From NCBI GenBank assembly GCA_945903445.1, contig CAMDNZ010000006.1, positions 1 to 64,000 on the forward strand: DNA of 64,000 nt. The letters run 5' to 3'. Positions 52,872 to 61,878 of this stretch are shown here, one piece after another. The position numbers and the translations under genes were made by a program. The DNA is from Bordetella parapertussis. GTDB taxonomy: Bacteria > Pseudomonadota > Gammaproteobacteria > Burkholderiales > Burkholderiaceae_B. The notes below the pieces were generated by a model. The model ran no database searches and was not told the origin of the DNA. It was given only the letters and a program-made list of their open reading frames with translations. The first letter of the stretch is position 1; the number at the start of each line of letters is the position of its first letter.

Positions 52872-54043
52872 GCGGCACGCCGATGCACATACTTCACATC
52901 ATCACGGGGCTGGGCCAGGGCGGTGCCGAGTCAGTGCTGTATCGCTTGACGACTGCGCCCGCACAAGCCTGCCGGCACACGGTGATTTCGCTGACCGACA
53001 GCGGTATCTATGGCGAGCGCTTGCGGGTCGCGGGGGTCGAAGTACACACGTTGGGCATGGCTCGCGGTCGTTTCAGCCTGCGTGGGTTCATGAAGTTGAC
53101 TCGGTTGATCCGGTCGGCCGAGGCCGACGTGGTGCAAACCTGGATGTACCACGCCGATTTGATCGGCGGTCTTGCGGCACGGTATGTGGGTCAGCGTGCG
53201 GTGTGCTGGGGCATCCGAAACTCGGGGGCCTATCTTGAGAAAAGCAGTGCGTCGGCGCGCTTGATGCTGCGCTTGAGCGCCCGTTTGTCCAGTCGGGTGC
53301 CGGCCGCCATCGTGTGCTGCGCACAGGACGCCGCAGCGCGTCATCAAGCCGCGGGCTATGACGCTGCCAAAATGCAGGTCATCCCCAACGGCTACGATCT
53401 GGCGCGTTTTGCCCCTGATGGTCTGGCGCGTGCGCGGGTCAGGCGCGAATGGAATATCGACGACTCGCAGTTGTTGATCGGCTGCGTGGCGCGCTGGGAT
53501 CCGCTCAAGGATCACGACAACTTAATTCACGCCTTGGCGGCGCTCGACGCCGAAGACACGCAGGACAACATTCGCTGCGTCCTGGTCGGTCGCGGCATGA
53601 CGGCGGACAACGCGCAGCTCATGGCCATCGTCGACAGGCTGGGTTTGCAGGGCAAGGTCATTCCGGTAGGCCCGCGAGACGATATTCCGGCGGTCATGAA
53701 CGCGCTGGATATACACGTGCTGTCCAGCCGCGCCGAAGGGTTTCCCAACGTCGTGGCCGAAGCCATGGCTTGCGGCACGCCCTGCGTCGTCACGCAAGTG
53801 GGTGATGCCGGTGTGATCGTCGGCGATGCGGGCTGGATCGCACCGCCCGAGCGCGCCACCGCGCTGCAAGGTGCGATGGCCTCGGCGGTCGATGCGGTGC
53901 GCCGCTATGGCCGCGATACGGTGGGCGAGCATGGTCGTCAACGCGTACATCAGACTTTCGGTCTGACGCAGATGGTGCAGGCTTACACCACACTGTGGCG
54001 GCAGGTGGCGGGCCTGGAAGACGGCGCAAGGACGCGTGCATGA
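52868..54043 (+). CDS. Glycosyltransferase family 4 (third of four)
   Basis: 391-residue GT4 enzyme. Start MSGTPMHILHIITGLGQGGA with the acceptor-side loop TGLGQGGAESVLYRL. VQTWMYHADLIGGLAARY and NSGAYLEKSS are typical of the WbpH/CapM-like branch. Donor site in ARWDPLKDHDNLIHALA and SSRAEGFPNVVAEAMACGTP. AAGGA precedes the ATG, which overlaps the previous stop by four bases. Specificity unknown. Confidence 0.9.
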   Translation: MSGTPMHILHIITGLGQGGAESVLYRLTTAPAQACRHTVISLTDSGIYGERLRVAGVEVHTLGMARGRFSLRGFMKLTRLIRSAEADVVQTWMYHADLIGGLAARYVGQRAVCWGIRNSGAYLEKSSASARLMLRLSARLSSRVPAAIVCCAQDAAARHQAAGYDAAKMQVIPNGYDLARFAPDGLARARVRREWNIDDSQLLIGCVARWDPLKDHDNLIHALAALDAEDTQDNIRCVLVGRGMTADNAQLMAIVDRLGLQGKVIPVGPRDDIPAVMNALDIHVLSSRAEGFPNVVAEAMACGTPCVVTQVGDAGVIVGDAGWIAPPERATALQGAMASAVDAVRRYGRDTVGEHGRQRVHQTFGLTQMVQAYTTLWRQVAGLEDGARTRA

Positions 54044-55194
54044 CGACAGGGCGCCGCCTGCTGTTCGTCGTCAACAATCCCGACTTTTTCCTGTCGCACC
54101 GGGTGGCGTTGGCGCGCGCTGCGCAGCAAGCGGGTTTCGACGTTCACGTTGCCACCATGGCCGGCGACAGCGTGGCTGCCATTGAGGCCATGGGCATGCG
54201 CCACCATGTCATTCCCATGACGCGCAGTGGTGTCCATCCCCTGCAAGAACTAGGCACCTTGATCGCCTTGTATCGGCTGTTTGGTGAGGTCGCACCCGAT
54301 GTCGTTCAGTTGGTGACCATCAAGCCGGTGCTGTACGGTGGCATCGCCGCTCGACTGGCCCGCGTGCGCGGAATGGTGGCGGCCATATCTGGATTGGGGT
54401 TCGTGTTCGTGCGGCCCGGTTTGCGTGGGGCCATCGTGCGCCGCATCGTCAGCACGCTCTACAGGTTGTCGCTGGGGCATGCCAACAGCCGCGTCATTTT
54501 CCAGAACGGTGCCGACCGCGACACGTTGGCGCAGGCGGGTGCCATTCGCTCGAATCAGGTCGTGATGATTCGCGGCGCGGGTGTCGATCTGGATCAGTTT
54601 CCTGAAGCGCCCGAACCCGCCGAGCCTCCCATCGTAGTGACGATGGCCGCCCGCCTGTTGATCGACAAAGGGGTGCGTGAGTTTGTCGAGGCCGCCCGAG
54701 TGCTGCGCAAGCGTGGGCGAGCGATACGCATGCAATTGGCCGGTGCGCCCGATCTGGGTAATCCGGCGTCGGTGCAGCCCGACGAAGTGGCCGCATGGAC
54801 GGCGGAGGCTGCGGTCACGTGCTTGGGCGAACGACACGACATTCCGGCCTTGTATGCGCAGTCGCATATCGTGGCCTTACCCTCGTACCGTGAGGGGCTG
54901 CCCAAAGCCTTGCTGGAAGCCGCGGCAGCGGGCCGGGCCGTGGTGACCACTGATGTGCCAGGGTGTCGCGATGCGATCGACCCGGAGCAGACGGGGGTGT
55001 TGGTGCCGGTACGCGATGCTCTGGCATTGGCCGACGCCATCGAAGTGCTGGCGTTGGACACCTCGCGCCGCCAAGCCTATGGCCGGGCAGGCCGCGCCTT
55101 GGCGTCGAGGGCCTTCGACGTGCGCGAGGTTGCGCGCACGCACGTGGCGATTTACGAAGCCTTGGCGGGCGTCAACAAAGCATCTACCCAATAA
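54040..55194 (+). CDS. Glycosyltransferase family 4 (fourth of four), PglA-like
   Basis: 384-residue GT4 enzyme. LFVVNNPDFFLSHRVALARA, VQLVTIKPVLYGGIAARLAR and ISGLGFVF are characteristic of the PglA/WbpU-type branch that adds GalNAc-like sugars to undecaprenyl-PP-linked monosaccharides. Donor site in AARLLIDKGVREFVEAARVL and PSYREGLPKALLEAAAAGRA. The start overlaps the previous stop by four bases. Its 3' end overlaps the convergent pgi gene by 43 bp. By family it may catalyse the first addition after the WecA-like enzyme, despite being last in order. Confidence 0.9.
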   Translation: MTTGRRLLFVVNNPDFFLSHRVALARAAQQAGFDVHVATMAGDSVAAIEAMGMRHHVIPMTRSGVHPLQELGTLIALYRLFGEVAPDVVQLVTIKPVLYGGIAARLARVRGMVAAISGLGFVFVRPGLRGAIVRRIVSTLYRLSLGHANSRVIFQNGADRDTLAQAGAIRSNQVVMIRGAGVDLDQFPEAPEPAEPPIVVTMAARLLIDKGVREFVEAARVLRKRGRAIRMQLAGAPDLGNPASVQPDEVAAWTAEAAVTCLGERHDIPALYAQSHIVALPSYREGLPKALLEAAAAGRAVVTTDVPGCRDAIDPEQTGVLVPVRDALALADAIEVLALDTSRRQAYGRAGRALASRAFDVREVARTHVAIYEALAGVNKASTQ

Positions 55195-56711
55195 GCCGTA
55201 GATGCATCGCGTGTCTGTCCCGATGTGGGGGCTTGTCCGTCCAATTCGCCAATGATGCGTTTGGCCAGCTGCTTGCCGTATTCGACGCCCCATTGATCGA
55301 AGGCGTTGATGCCCCAGATGACGCCCTGGCAGAACACCTTATGCTCGTACAACGCCAGTAGCGCGCCTAAATGAAACGCGTCCAGGCGAGGCATGACGAT
55401 TAGGGTGCTGGGCCGCCCGCCTGCATGCACGCGATGCGGGGCTAGTCCGGCTTGCGCCGGATCGGTGCCTGTCTCGGCTTGAGCGACGGCCAGCGGTTTG
55501 CCCGACAGCAAGGCTGCGCGCTGTGCCAGGCAGTTGGCCAGCAAAATGGCGTGACTGCGCGGATGGGCGTGATCGGGTTGACGCGCGACGATGAAATCGA
55601 CCGGCGCGCCTTGGGGATGTTGGTGCAGCCACTGGAAAAACGTGTGCTGGCCGTCGGTGCCCGCCATGCCGAATACCGCTGGACTGATCGGTACATCGAC
55701 AGCGCTACCGTCGCGGCCAACGCTTTTACCCAGCGATTCCATTTCCAGTTGCTGCGCCCAGGACGTCAGGCTGCCCAGCCGGGCATCGTAGGGCACCAGC
55801 GCCAGCGCGCCGTAGCCCAGCACGCTGCAATTGGCGGCACCAGCCAAAGCCATGCGCAATGGCGCGTTGGCGTCTGGCGGCGCGTGGGCGAAGTGATCGT
55901 CCATGGCGGCAGCGCCCGCCAGCAAGCTATCGAAGCGGTCGGGGCCCAAAGCCAATGCGATGGGCAAGCCGATGGCCGACCACAGCGAATAGCGCCCGCC
56001 CACCCAGTCCCAGAACTCGAAGATGTGAGCCTCGCTCACGCCGTAGTCGCGCGCGGCTTGGGCATTGGCTGTTACGGCGATCACCCGCGATAACGGGTCC
56101 TCGATGCCCGCGGCGCGCAGCCAGTCGAGCGCGATGGCCGCGTTGGTGAGCGGCTCGGTGGTGGTGAACGTCTTGGAGGCGACGATGATCAGGGTGTCCT
56201 GAGGATCCAACTGCTGCAAGGCGGCGTCGATCGAGTGAGCATCGACGTTCGAGACGAATGCGATGTGACGATTCGCGCCTTCGCTGGCCAGCGCCTGGAC
56301 GACCATGCGTGGTCCCCAGTCGCTGCCGCCGATGCCCAGATGCAGAACATGCCGGTAGCGCCCGGCGGCATCGGCCTCTCGAACGAACGCGCTGACGCGC
56401 TGGCGTTGCGTGCCAATTTGTGCGGCCACTTGAGCAGGCGGTGCATTGGCGCGCAGCGCCGTGTGCAGCACGGCGCGCCGTTCGGTGAAGTTGATCGGAT
56501 CGCCTGCAAAGAGCGCGGCGCGCGCCGCCTCGAAGCCCTGATCGTCCAGCAGAGCGCGCTCGGCCTCGCGCAGCACGCTTGAACGGCGTTGGCAGGTGAA
56601 ATCCACCGTAAAGCCCGCAGCCTCGACGAGATCCAAGCCCTCACCCGTTAACGGGGTGGCGCGTACCGCCGTTGCGAATTGGCGCCAGGCGGTCGTGGAA
56701 GATAAAGACAT
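55152..56711 (-). CDS. pgi: Glucose-6-phosphate isomerase
   Basis: Interconverts glucose 6-phosphate and fructose 6-phosphate. 519 residues with the family motifs LHLGIGGSDWGPRMVVQAL, IIVASKTFTTTEPLTNA, FWDWVGGRYSLWSAIGLPIA, MAGTDGQHTFFQWLHQHPQG and GINAFDQWGVEYGKQLAKRI. The C-terminal ~14 codons overlap the end of the convergent GT gene. With algC next to it, it links central metabolism to nucleotide-sugar supply. No Shine-Dalgarno sequence is obvious at the ATG. Confidence 0.96.
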   Translation of the reverse strand: MSLSSTTAWRQFATAVRATPLTGEGLDLVEAAGFTVDFTCQRRSSVLREAERALLDDQGFEAARAALFAGDPINFTERRAVLHTALRANAPPAQVAAQIGTQRQRVSAFVREADAAGRYRHVLHLGIGGSDWGPRMVVQALASEGANRHIAFVSNVDAHSIDAALQQLDPQDTLIIVASKTFTTTEPLTNAAIALDWLRAAGIEDPLSRVIAVTANAQAARDYGVSEAHIFEFWDWVGGRYSLWSAIGLPIALALGPDRFDSLLAGAAAMDDHFAHAPPDANAPLRMALAGAANCSVLGYGALALVPYDARLGSLTSWAQQLEMESLGKSVGRDGSAVDVPISPAVFGMAGTDGQHTFFQWLHQHPQGAPVDFIVARQPDHAHPRSHAILLANCLAQRAALLSGKPLAVAQAETGTDPAQAGLAPHRVHAGGRPSTLIVMPRLDAFHLGALLALYEHKVFCQGVIWGINAFDQWGVEYGKQLAKRIIGELDGQAPTSGQTRDASTAYWVDALLTPAKAS

Positions 56712-56743
56712 GAATGACGTAGATCCGGTCAGGTCGGGGTGAG

Positions 56744-58138
56744 TCAGAACGGCAGACGGGCTTCGGGGGCGAAGCGCAGCAACTGGGCTCGGAAGGTTTC
56801 CTGGATGCGGTTCAGCGCGTTCTGGTTGTCGGCTTCGAAGCGCAGCACGATGACCGGCGTCGTGTTCGATGCACGGGCCAGGCCGAAACCATCCGGATAC
56901 TCGGCACGCACGCCGTCGATGGTCACGACGCGCGTCACGCCCGGGAACTCGCCATTCTCTTGTAATGCGCGCACCACGTTGAACGGCTCACCTTCTTGCA
57001 TTTCGACTTTGAGTTCGGGCGTGGACAGCGCTTGGGGCAAGGCATCCAATGCCGCCGACGGGTCGGCCTCGCGCGATACGATTTCAAGCAATCGGGCGCC
57101 GGTGTACAGCCCGTCGTCAAAGCCATACCAGCGCTCTTTGAAGAAAATGTGGCCGCTCATTTCGCCTGCCAGCGGTGCGCCGGTTTCGGCCAGTTTGGCT
57201 TTGACCAGCGAATGCCCGGTTTGCCACATGAGTGCCTGACCACCCGCCGCCTCGACTTCGAGGCCGACGTGACGGCTGCACTTCACGTCGTAAATGATGG
57301 GCTGGCCCGGGCAGCGGGCGAGTACGTCGCGTGCGAACATGATCAGTTGGCGATCGGGCCAGATGATGTTGCCGCCTTTGGTGACCACGCCCAGGCGGTC
57401 GCCGTCGCCGTCGAATGCCAGGCCCAATTCGTTGTCGGTGCTCGCCAGACAGTGGATCAGGTCGTGCAGGTTCTCGGGTTCTGCCGGATCGGGATGGTGG
57501 TTGGGGAACAGGCCATCGACCTCGGTGAACAGTTCGGTGACTTCGCAACCCAGCTTGCGAAACAGCGCCGGCGCCACGGCACCGGCGACGCCATTGCCAG
57601 CGTCGATCGCGATTTTCATGGGGCGCGACAGTTTGACGTCGCCGACGATGCGGTCGATGTATTCATCGATGATGTTTAACTCGCGACGGGTGCCGCGCGG
57701 ATGCACGGCAGGCTGCTCGTGCAGGGCGATCATGCTGTCGCGCAGGGCTTGCACGTCCTTGCCGTACAAGGCAGCACCGGCCATGACCATCTTGAAGCCA
57801 TTGTACTTTGGCGGGTTGTGGCTGCCGGTGATGGCAATGCCGGAACCGGTCTTGTAGACATGAGTGGCGTAGTAGACCAGCGGCGTCGGCACCTGGCCGA
57901 TATCCAGCGTGTCGACGCCACCGTCGTGAATGCCTTCTTGCAGCGCCACCGACAGCTCGGGGCTGCTGAGTCGTCCATCGCGCCCGACCACCAGCGTGTC
58001 GATACCCTTGGCCGTGGCGCTGGCGGCCAATGCACGGCCAAGCGCGCGTGCGAAGGCCGGATTCAGGGCGTCGGGTACGATGCCACGGATGTCGTAGGCC
58101 TTGAAAACGCTGGTGGGGAAAGGCGTAGCAGAACTCAC
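56744..58138 (-). CDS. algC: Phosphomannomutase/phosphoglucomutase
   Basis: Alpha-D-phosphohexomutase moving phosphate between C1 and C6 of mannose or glucose, feeding nucleotide-sugar synthesis. 464 residues: FKAYDIRGIVPDALNPAF at the N-terminus, the phosphoserine in IAITGSHNPPKYNGFKM, the Mg site GLAFDGDGDRLGVV and GEMSGHIFFKERWYGFDDG. The GTG at 58138 has AAGGAA six bases upstream and matches the family N-terminus; the open frame to 58540 is not supported. It lies 32 bp upstream of pgi on the same strand, so they form a unit. Confidence 0.93.
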   Translation of the reverse strand: MSSATPFPTSVFKAYDIRGIVPDALNPAFARALGRALAASATAKGIDTLVVGRDGRLSSPELSVALQEGIHDGGVDTLDIGQVPTPLVYYATHVYKTGSGIAITGSHNPPKYNGFKMVMAGAALYGKDVQALRDSMIALHEQPAVHPRGTRRELNIIDEYIDRIVGDVKLSRPMKIAIDAGNGVAGAVAPALFRKLGCEVTELFTEVDGLFPNHHPDPAEPENLHDLIHCLASTDNELGLAFDGDGDRLGVVTKGGNIIWPDRQLIMFARDVLARCPGQPIIYDVKCSRHVGLEVEAAGGQALMWQTGHSLVKAKLAETGAPLAGEMSGHIFFKERWYGFDDGLYTGARLLEIVSREADPSAALDALPQALSTPELKVEMQEGEPFNVVRALQENGEFPGVTRVVTIDGVRAEYPDGFGLARASNTTPVIVLRFEADNQNALNRIQETFRAQLLRFAPEARLPF

Positions 58139-58303
58139 GGAAATTCCTTGTAGGGATGGCGGAACAATGGGCGCTGCGCGCGCCGCCGAATCGCAACTAG
58201 TGTGCCTGATATCAGTGGCCTGCGGTAGAGGCTGACACGCTCGGTCATACAATGATTGCATCGCCTCACATTTCGAGGTGCCTGTCGTCAAACGAGGTAC
58301 ATC

Positions 58304-59770
58304 ATGCCCGATCCGCTCGCTGTTGCCGGCCCCTTGGCCGATAGCCGGTTTCTGACCGCGCTGCGGGAGATCGTCGGCGCATCGAACGTACGAACGGGCG
58401 ATGACGCGGCCCCATTTCTGACCGACTGGCGCGGCCGGTATAGCGGCCGTGCGGTAGCCGTGGTCTTGCCCGGCACCACGGCCGAGGTGGCGGCCGTAGT
58501 GCGCGTATGCCGATCGCACGGCCGGCCCATCGTCCCGCAAGGCGGCAATACCGGACTGTGCGGTGGAGCGACGCCCGACGCCTCGGGCCGCTCCCTGGTC
58601 TTATGTTTGCGTCGCATGGACGCCGTGCTGGCGGTGGACACCGAAGACGACACGATGACTGTGCAGGCCGGTTGCACCCTGGCTGCCGCGCAGACGGCCG
58701 CCTACAAAGCCGGCCGCCTCTTTCCGTTGTCGCTGGGCTCGCAGGGCACCTGCACCATCGGCGGTAATCTGGCGACCAATGCCGGTGGCACGCAGGTGCT
58801 GCGCTATGGCACCATGCGCGAACTGAGCTTAGGCTTAGAGGTGGTGACCGCTGCAGGCGAGATCTGGCATGGCTTAGGCGGCGTGCGCAAGGACAACACC
58901 GGTTATGCGTTGCGCGATTTGTTCATCGGTAGCGAGGGTACGCTGGGCATCGTCACCGCCGCCACGCTCAAACTGTTTCCTCGACCGGTGGCGCAATGTA
59001 CGGCGTGGTTGCCGGTCGCTAGCATCGAGACCGCCGTCGCATTGCTGGCCCATGCGCGGCGCGGCTTCGGATCGGCGTTGACGGCTTTCGAACTCATAGG
59101 CGACATGTGCGTGGGCGGGGTGGCCCGGGCTTTTCCCGATTTGCCCTTGCCTTTTCCGCCAGGTACTTCGTCGTGGTACGCCTTGCTGGAACTGTCCGAC
59201 AGCGAAAGCGAGCAGCATGCGCGCGAACGTTTCGAGGCGGTTTTGGGCGAAGCGCTCGAACAGGGCTTGGCCAGCGATGCCGTCATCGCCGCCAATCTGG
59301 CGCAGAGTGCCGCGCTCTGGCATGTGCGCGAGTCGATCCCGCTGGCCGAAGCCACCCTGGGCAAGGCCGTCAAACACGATATTTCGGTGCCGGTTTCGCG
59401 CATGGCGGGCTTTGTCGCCAGTACCGATGCGGCTATCGGAGCGCGATTCAAGGGCGTGCGCCATGTGATCTTCGGCCATTTGGGCGACGGCAATTTGCAC
59501 TACAACGTCGCGCCAGCCGTCGAGGGCGTCGAAGCCGAGGCGGCCTTGTTGGCCCAGCACGACGCCATTCAGGCCCTGGTGCATGCTGCGGTGGTGGCGC
59601 ATGGTGGTTCGATCAGCGCCGAGCATGGTATCGGGCAGTTGAAACGTGCGGCCTTGGCGCAGCTCAAGGACCCGGTGGGCCTGACATTGATGCACACGAT
59701 CAAGCAGGCGCTCGATCCCGACGGCCGGATGAATCCCGGGAAAGTGCTGGAGACCATCGATGCATCGTAG
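58304..59770 (+). CDS. FAD-binding oxidoreductase (D-2-hydroxyglutarate/D-lactate dehydrogenase type)
   Basis: 488-residue VAO-family flavoprotein. The PCMH-type FAD-binding domain has VPQGGNTGLCGGATPDASGR, GTCTIGGNLATNAGGTQVLR and LFIGSEGTLGIVTAATLKLF. The C-terminal cap has HVIFGHLGDGNLHYNV and ISAEHGIGQLKR, whose His and Glu are metal and catalytic residues in 2-hydroxyacid dehydrogenases. Family members oxidise D-2-hydroxyglutarate, D-lactate or glycolate; the substrate is not settled here. GAGG precedes ATG 58304. The response-regulator gene begins 11 bp before its stop. Confidence 0.88.
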   Translation: MPDPLAVAGPLADSRFLTALREIVGASNVRTGDDAAPFLTDWRGRYSGRAVAVVLPGTTAEVAAVVRVCRSHGRPIVPQGGNTGLCGGATPDASGRSLVLCLRRMDAVLAVDTEDDTMTVQAGCTLAAAQTAAYKAGRLFPLSLGSQGTCTIGGNLATNAGGTQVLRYGTMRELSLGLEVVTAAGEIWHGLGGVRKDNTGYALRDLFIGSEGTLGIVTAATLKLFPRPVAQCTAWLPVASIETAVALLAHARRGFGSALTAFELIGDMCVGGVARAFPDLPLPFPPGTSSWYALLELSDSESEQHARERFEAVLGEALEQGLASDAVIAANLAQSAALWHVRESIPLAEATLGKAVKHDISVPVSRMAGFVASTDAAIGARFKGVRHVIFGHLGDGNLHYNVAPAVEGVEAEAALLAQHDAIQALVHAAVVAHGGSISAEHGIGQLKRAALAQLKDPVGLTLMHTIKQALDPDGRMNPGKVLETIDAS

Positions 59771-60443
59771 CGTGCTGATCGTCGAAGACGACATCACTTT
59801 GGCAGGCAATCTTTACGCGTATCTGGAAGCGCAGGGGTTCATGCCGGACGTGGCCTACGACGGTCATGGCGCACTCGCCTTGTTCGAGAGCCGATCCTTC
59901 GATGCGGTGATACTGGATCTGGGGCTGCCCAATATCGATGGGGCACAAGTGTTGAACGCCTTGCGTGTGCAGTTGTCCAGCGGTGTACCGGTGCTGGTGC
60001 TGACCGCGCGCGATGCATTGGAAGACAAACTGGCAGGCTTTGCACTGGGCGCCGACGATTATCTGACCAAGCCGTTTGCGTTGGCCGAAGTGCAGGCTCG
60101 GCTGATTGCACTGATTCAACGGGCCGAAGGCGCAGTGGGCGTGTCGCGCCGCGCGTGCGGCGCGCTGTGCCTGGATGTTCGCACGCAGGCGGTGACCGTT
60201 GCTGGAAAACCAGTCCGGTTGACGCGTAAATCGGTGCAGATTCTGGCGGTTCTCTTGCGGGAACCCGGGCGTGTGATGACGCGGCAGGCGCTGGAAGACG
60301 CGTTGTGGGGCGGCACTCAGCCGCCGTCCGATGCCTTGCGCAGTCAAATGCACCTGTTACGCCGGGCGCTGACCGAGGCAGGCTTCGACGGCATCGAGAC
60401 TGTTCACGGTGTCGGCTGGCGCTTGCGTGCATGCGTCCAATGA
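59760..60443 (+). CDS. OmpR-family response regulator
   Basis: 227-residue two-component regulator. Receiver domain with acidic pair in LIVEDD, phosphoacceptor Asp53 in VILDLGLPNIDG, and the conserved LTARD and Lys in DDYLTKPF. The C-terminal winged helix (LTRKSVQILAVLLREPGRVM, HGVGWRL) is of OmpR/PhoB type. It overlaps the oxidoreductase gene by 11 bp and the kinase gene by four. The 11-bp-spaced repeats at 61792-61820 are its most likely target. Confidence 0.95.
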   Translation: MHRSVLIVEDDITLAGNLYAYLEAQGFMPDVAYDGHGALALFESRSFDAVILDLGLPNIDGAQVLNALRVQLSSGVPVLVLTARDALEDKLAGFALGADDYLTKPFALAEVQARLIALIQRAEGAVGVSRRACGALCLDVRTQAVTVAGKPVRLTRKSVQILAVLLREPGRVMTRQALEDALWGGTQPPSDALRSQMHLLRRALTEAGFDGIETVHGVGWRLRACVQ

Positions 60444-61753
60444 ATCGCACCCGTAGCCTGACCCAGCGGGTTCGTCTCGCGCTGACGGGCGCGGTTGCCG
60501 TGTTCGTCGGCGTGCTGGTGGTGCTGGCTTTTCTGACTTTTGGCCGAATGGAAGACGCATTGGTCAACGATGTCTTGCGTCACGAAACCGAACGTCTGCT
60601 GAACGAGTGGCAGTCGGGCGAGGCCAAAATGCAAGACGGCGAATTTTTAGAACTAGGCGACGCGTTGAGAGCCTGGATCGCCATCGATGACGCTCCCGAT
60701 ACCTTGCCTCGGCCGCTGCGCGGCCTGCCTGTGGGCATGGTCGAGCTCACCCCAGGCAATGGGCATGTCTGGCATGTGAGCAGTACGGCACTCATTCAAG
60801 GCGGACGATTGGTCGTGGTGTACGACGCGACGGAGAACGAGCAGCGTGTCTACGACTTTGGCCTGATCGTCCTGCTGCTGGGCGCGGTTTGCATGGTGCT
60901 GGCCTACGGCATGGCACGTCGACTGGCTCGTCATGTCGTCGCGCCTTTGCATGCCGTGACGCGCCGCCTGGCGCACTGGGCGCCCGATGCCTTGGATGCC
61001 GACCCCGATGCCGACGAAAACGAGGCCGCCCGGCTAATCGATGCGTTCGAGCGCGTGCGCCTGCAGGTCGATCGCCGCATGGCCGCCGAGCGCGAGTTCG
61101 GCGCCAATTTAAGCCACGAGATTCGCACTCCGCTGGCGGCGATGCGTTCCGACAGCGAATTGATGTTGTTGCGTACCGACCTGCCGGAGGAGATGCAGCA
61201 GCGCTTGTCGCGAGTCGTCAATAATGTAGATGCCGTCGTCGCCATTTTGGAAACCGTTCGCCAGGCCACGTTGGACACGCCGCGTATGCCGCGGCCGGTC
61301 GATCTCTGCGATGCGCTCGAGGCCGCGTGGTTGACCGTATCGACGCGCGCGCAGGCCGCCGGCTTGGATTGGTGCAACACCGTGGCACCCGGCACGGTGC
61401 TCGTGCTGGATCGCGATGCTCTGATGACCGTATTTTTGAACTTGATGCGCAATGCGATTCAGCATGCGGCGCCGGCTCGGTTGAGCATCGGATTCGACGC
61501 CGCCGGGGTGCATTTTTCCGATACCGGGCCGGGTATCGATCCGGCCGACATGCCGTTCGTCTTCGAGCGCTACTACCGCGGCGCGCGCCGCGATAGTCTG
61601 GCCATGCCGATGTCGGTTCCGGGCGAGCGTCGGGGTTTGGGCCTGGCCATCGCCAAGCGCGTCTGCGATTTGCAAGGCTGGGCGTTGTCCGTGCAAGCGT
61701 CGCAAGAGCCTGGGGGTGGCGCTGTTTTTACAGTTGGCCTGCCAGAAGAGTGA
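60440..61753 (+). CDS. Sensor histidine kinase
   Basis: 437-residue membrane kinase partner of the preceding regulator. First membrane helix about residues 12-33, a periplasmic sensor of ~110 residues, second helix about 145-165, then HAMP-like and HisKA regions with the phosphoacceptor His226 in FGANLSHEIRTPLAAMRSDS. The HATPase has N-box LNLMRNAIQHA, FSDTGPGIDP and GERRGLGLAIAKRV. Start at 60440 overlaps the regulator stop; an ATG at 60431 in frame is also possible. The signal sensed is unknown. Confidence 0.94.
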   Translation: MNRTRSLTQRVRLALTGAVAVFVGVLVVLAFLTFGRMEDALVNDVLRHETERLLNEWQSGEAKMQDGEFLELGDALRAWIAIDDAPDTLPRPLRGLPVGMVELTPGNGHVWHVSSTALIQGGRLVVVYDATENEQRVYDFGLIVLLLGAVCMVLAYGMARRLARHVVAPLHAVTRRLAHWAPDALDADPDADENEAARLIDAFERVRLQVDRRMAAEREFGANLSHEIRTPLAAMRSDSELMLLRTDLPEEMQQRLSRVVNNVDAVVAILETVRQATLDTPRMPRPVDLCDALEAAWLTVSTRAQAAGLDWCNTVAPGTVLVLDRDALMTVFLNLMRNAIQHAAPARLSIGFDAAGVHFSDTGPGIDPADMPFVFERYYRGARRDSLAMPMSVPGERRGLGLAIAKRVCDLQGWALSVQASQEPGGGAVFTVGLPEE

Positions 61754-61791
61754 GACCGCATGCGCTCGACTCCAGCGCTACTCTCACAAAA

Positions 61792-61820
61792 TTTGACACT
61801 CATTTGACACTTATTTGACG
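61792..61820 (+). promoter_or_regulatory. Three 11-bp-spaced repeats, probable response-regulator binding site
   Basis: TTTGACA at 61792, TTTGACA at 61803 and TTTGACG at 61814, each start exactly 11 bp apart. On the other strand they read TGTCAAA, the layout of PhoB/OmpR-type boxes. They lie 39 bp after the kinase stop and 59 bp before the LTA-synthase-like gene, so that gene is the likely target. Confidence 0.6.
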
Positions 61821-61878
61821 AAGGCCGGGCTACGTTTGCGCCTTGCCGCGTGTGCGGAAACCCCCATTCGGAGCCGCT

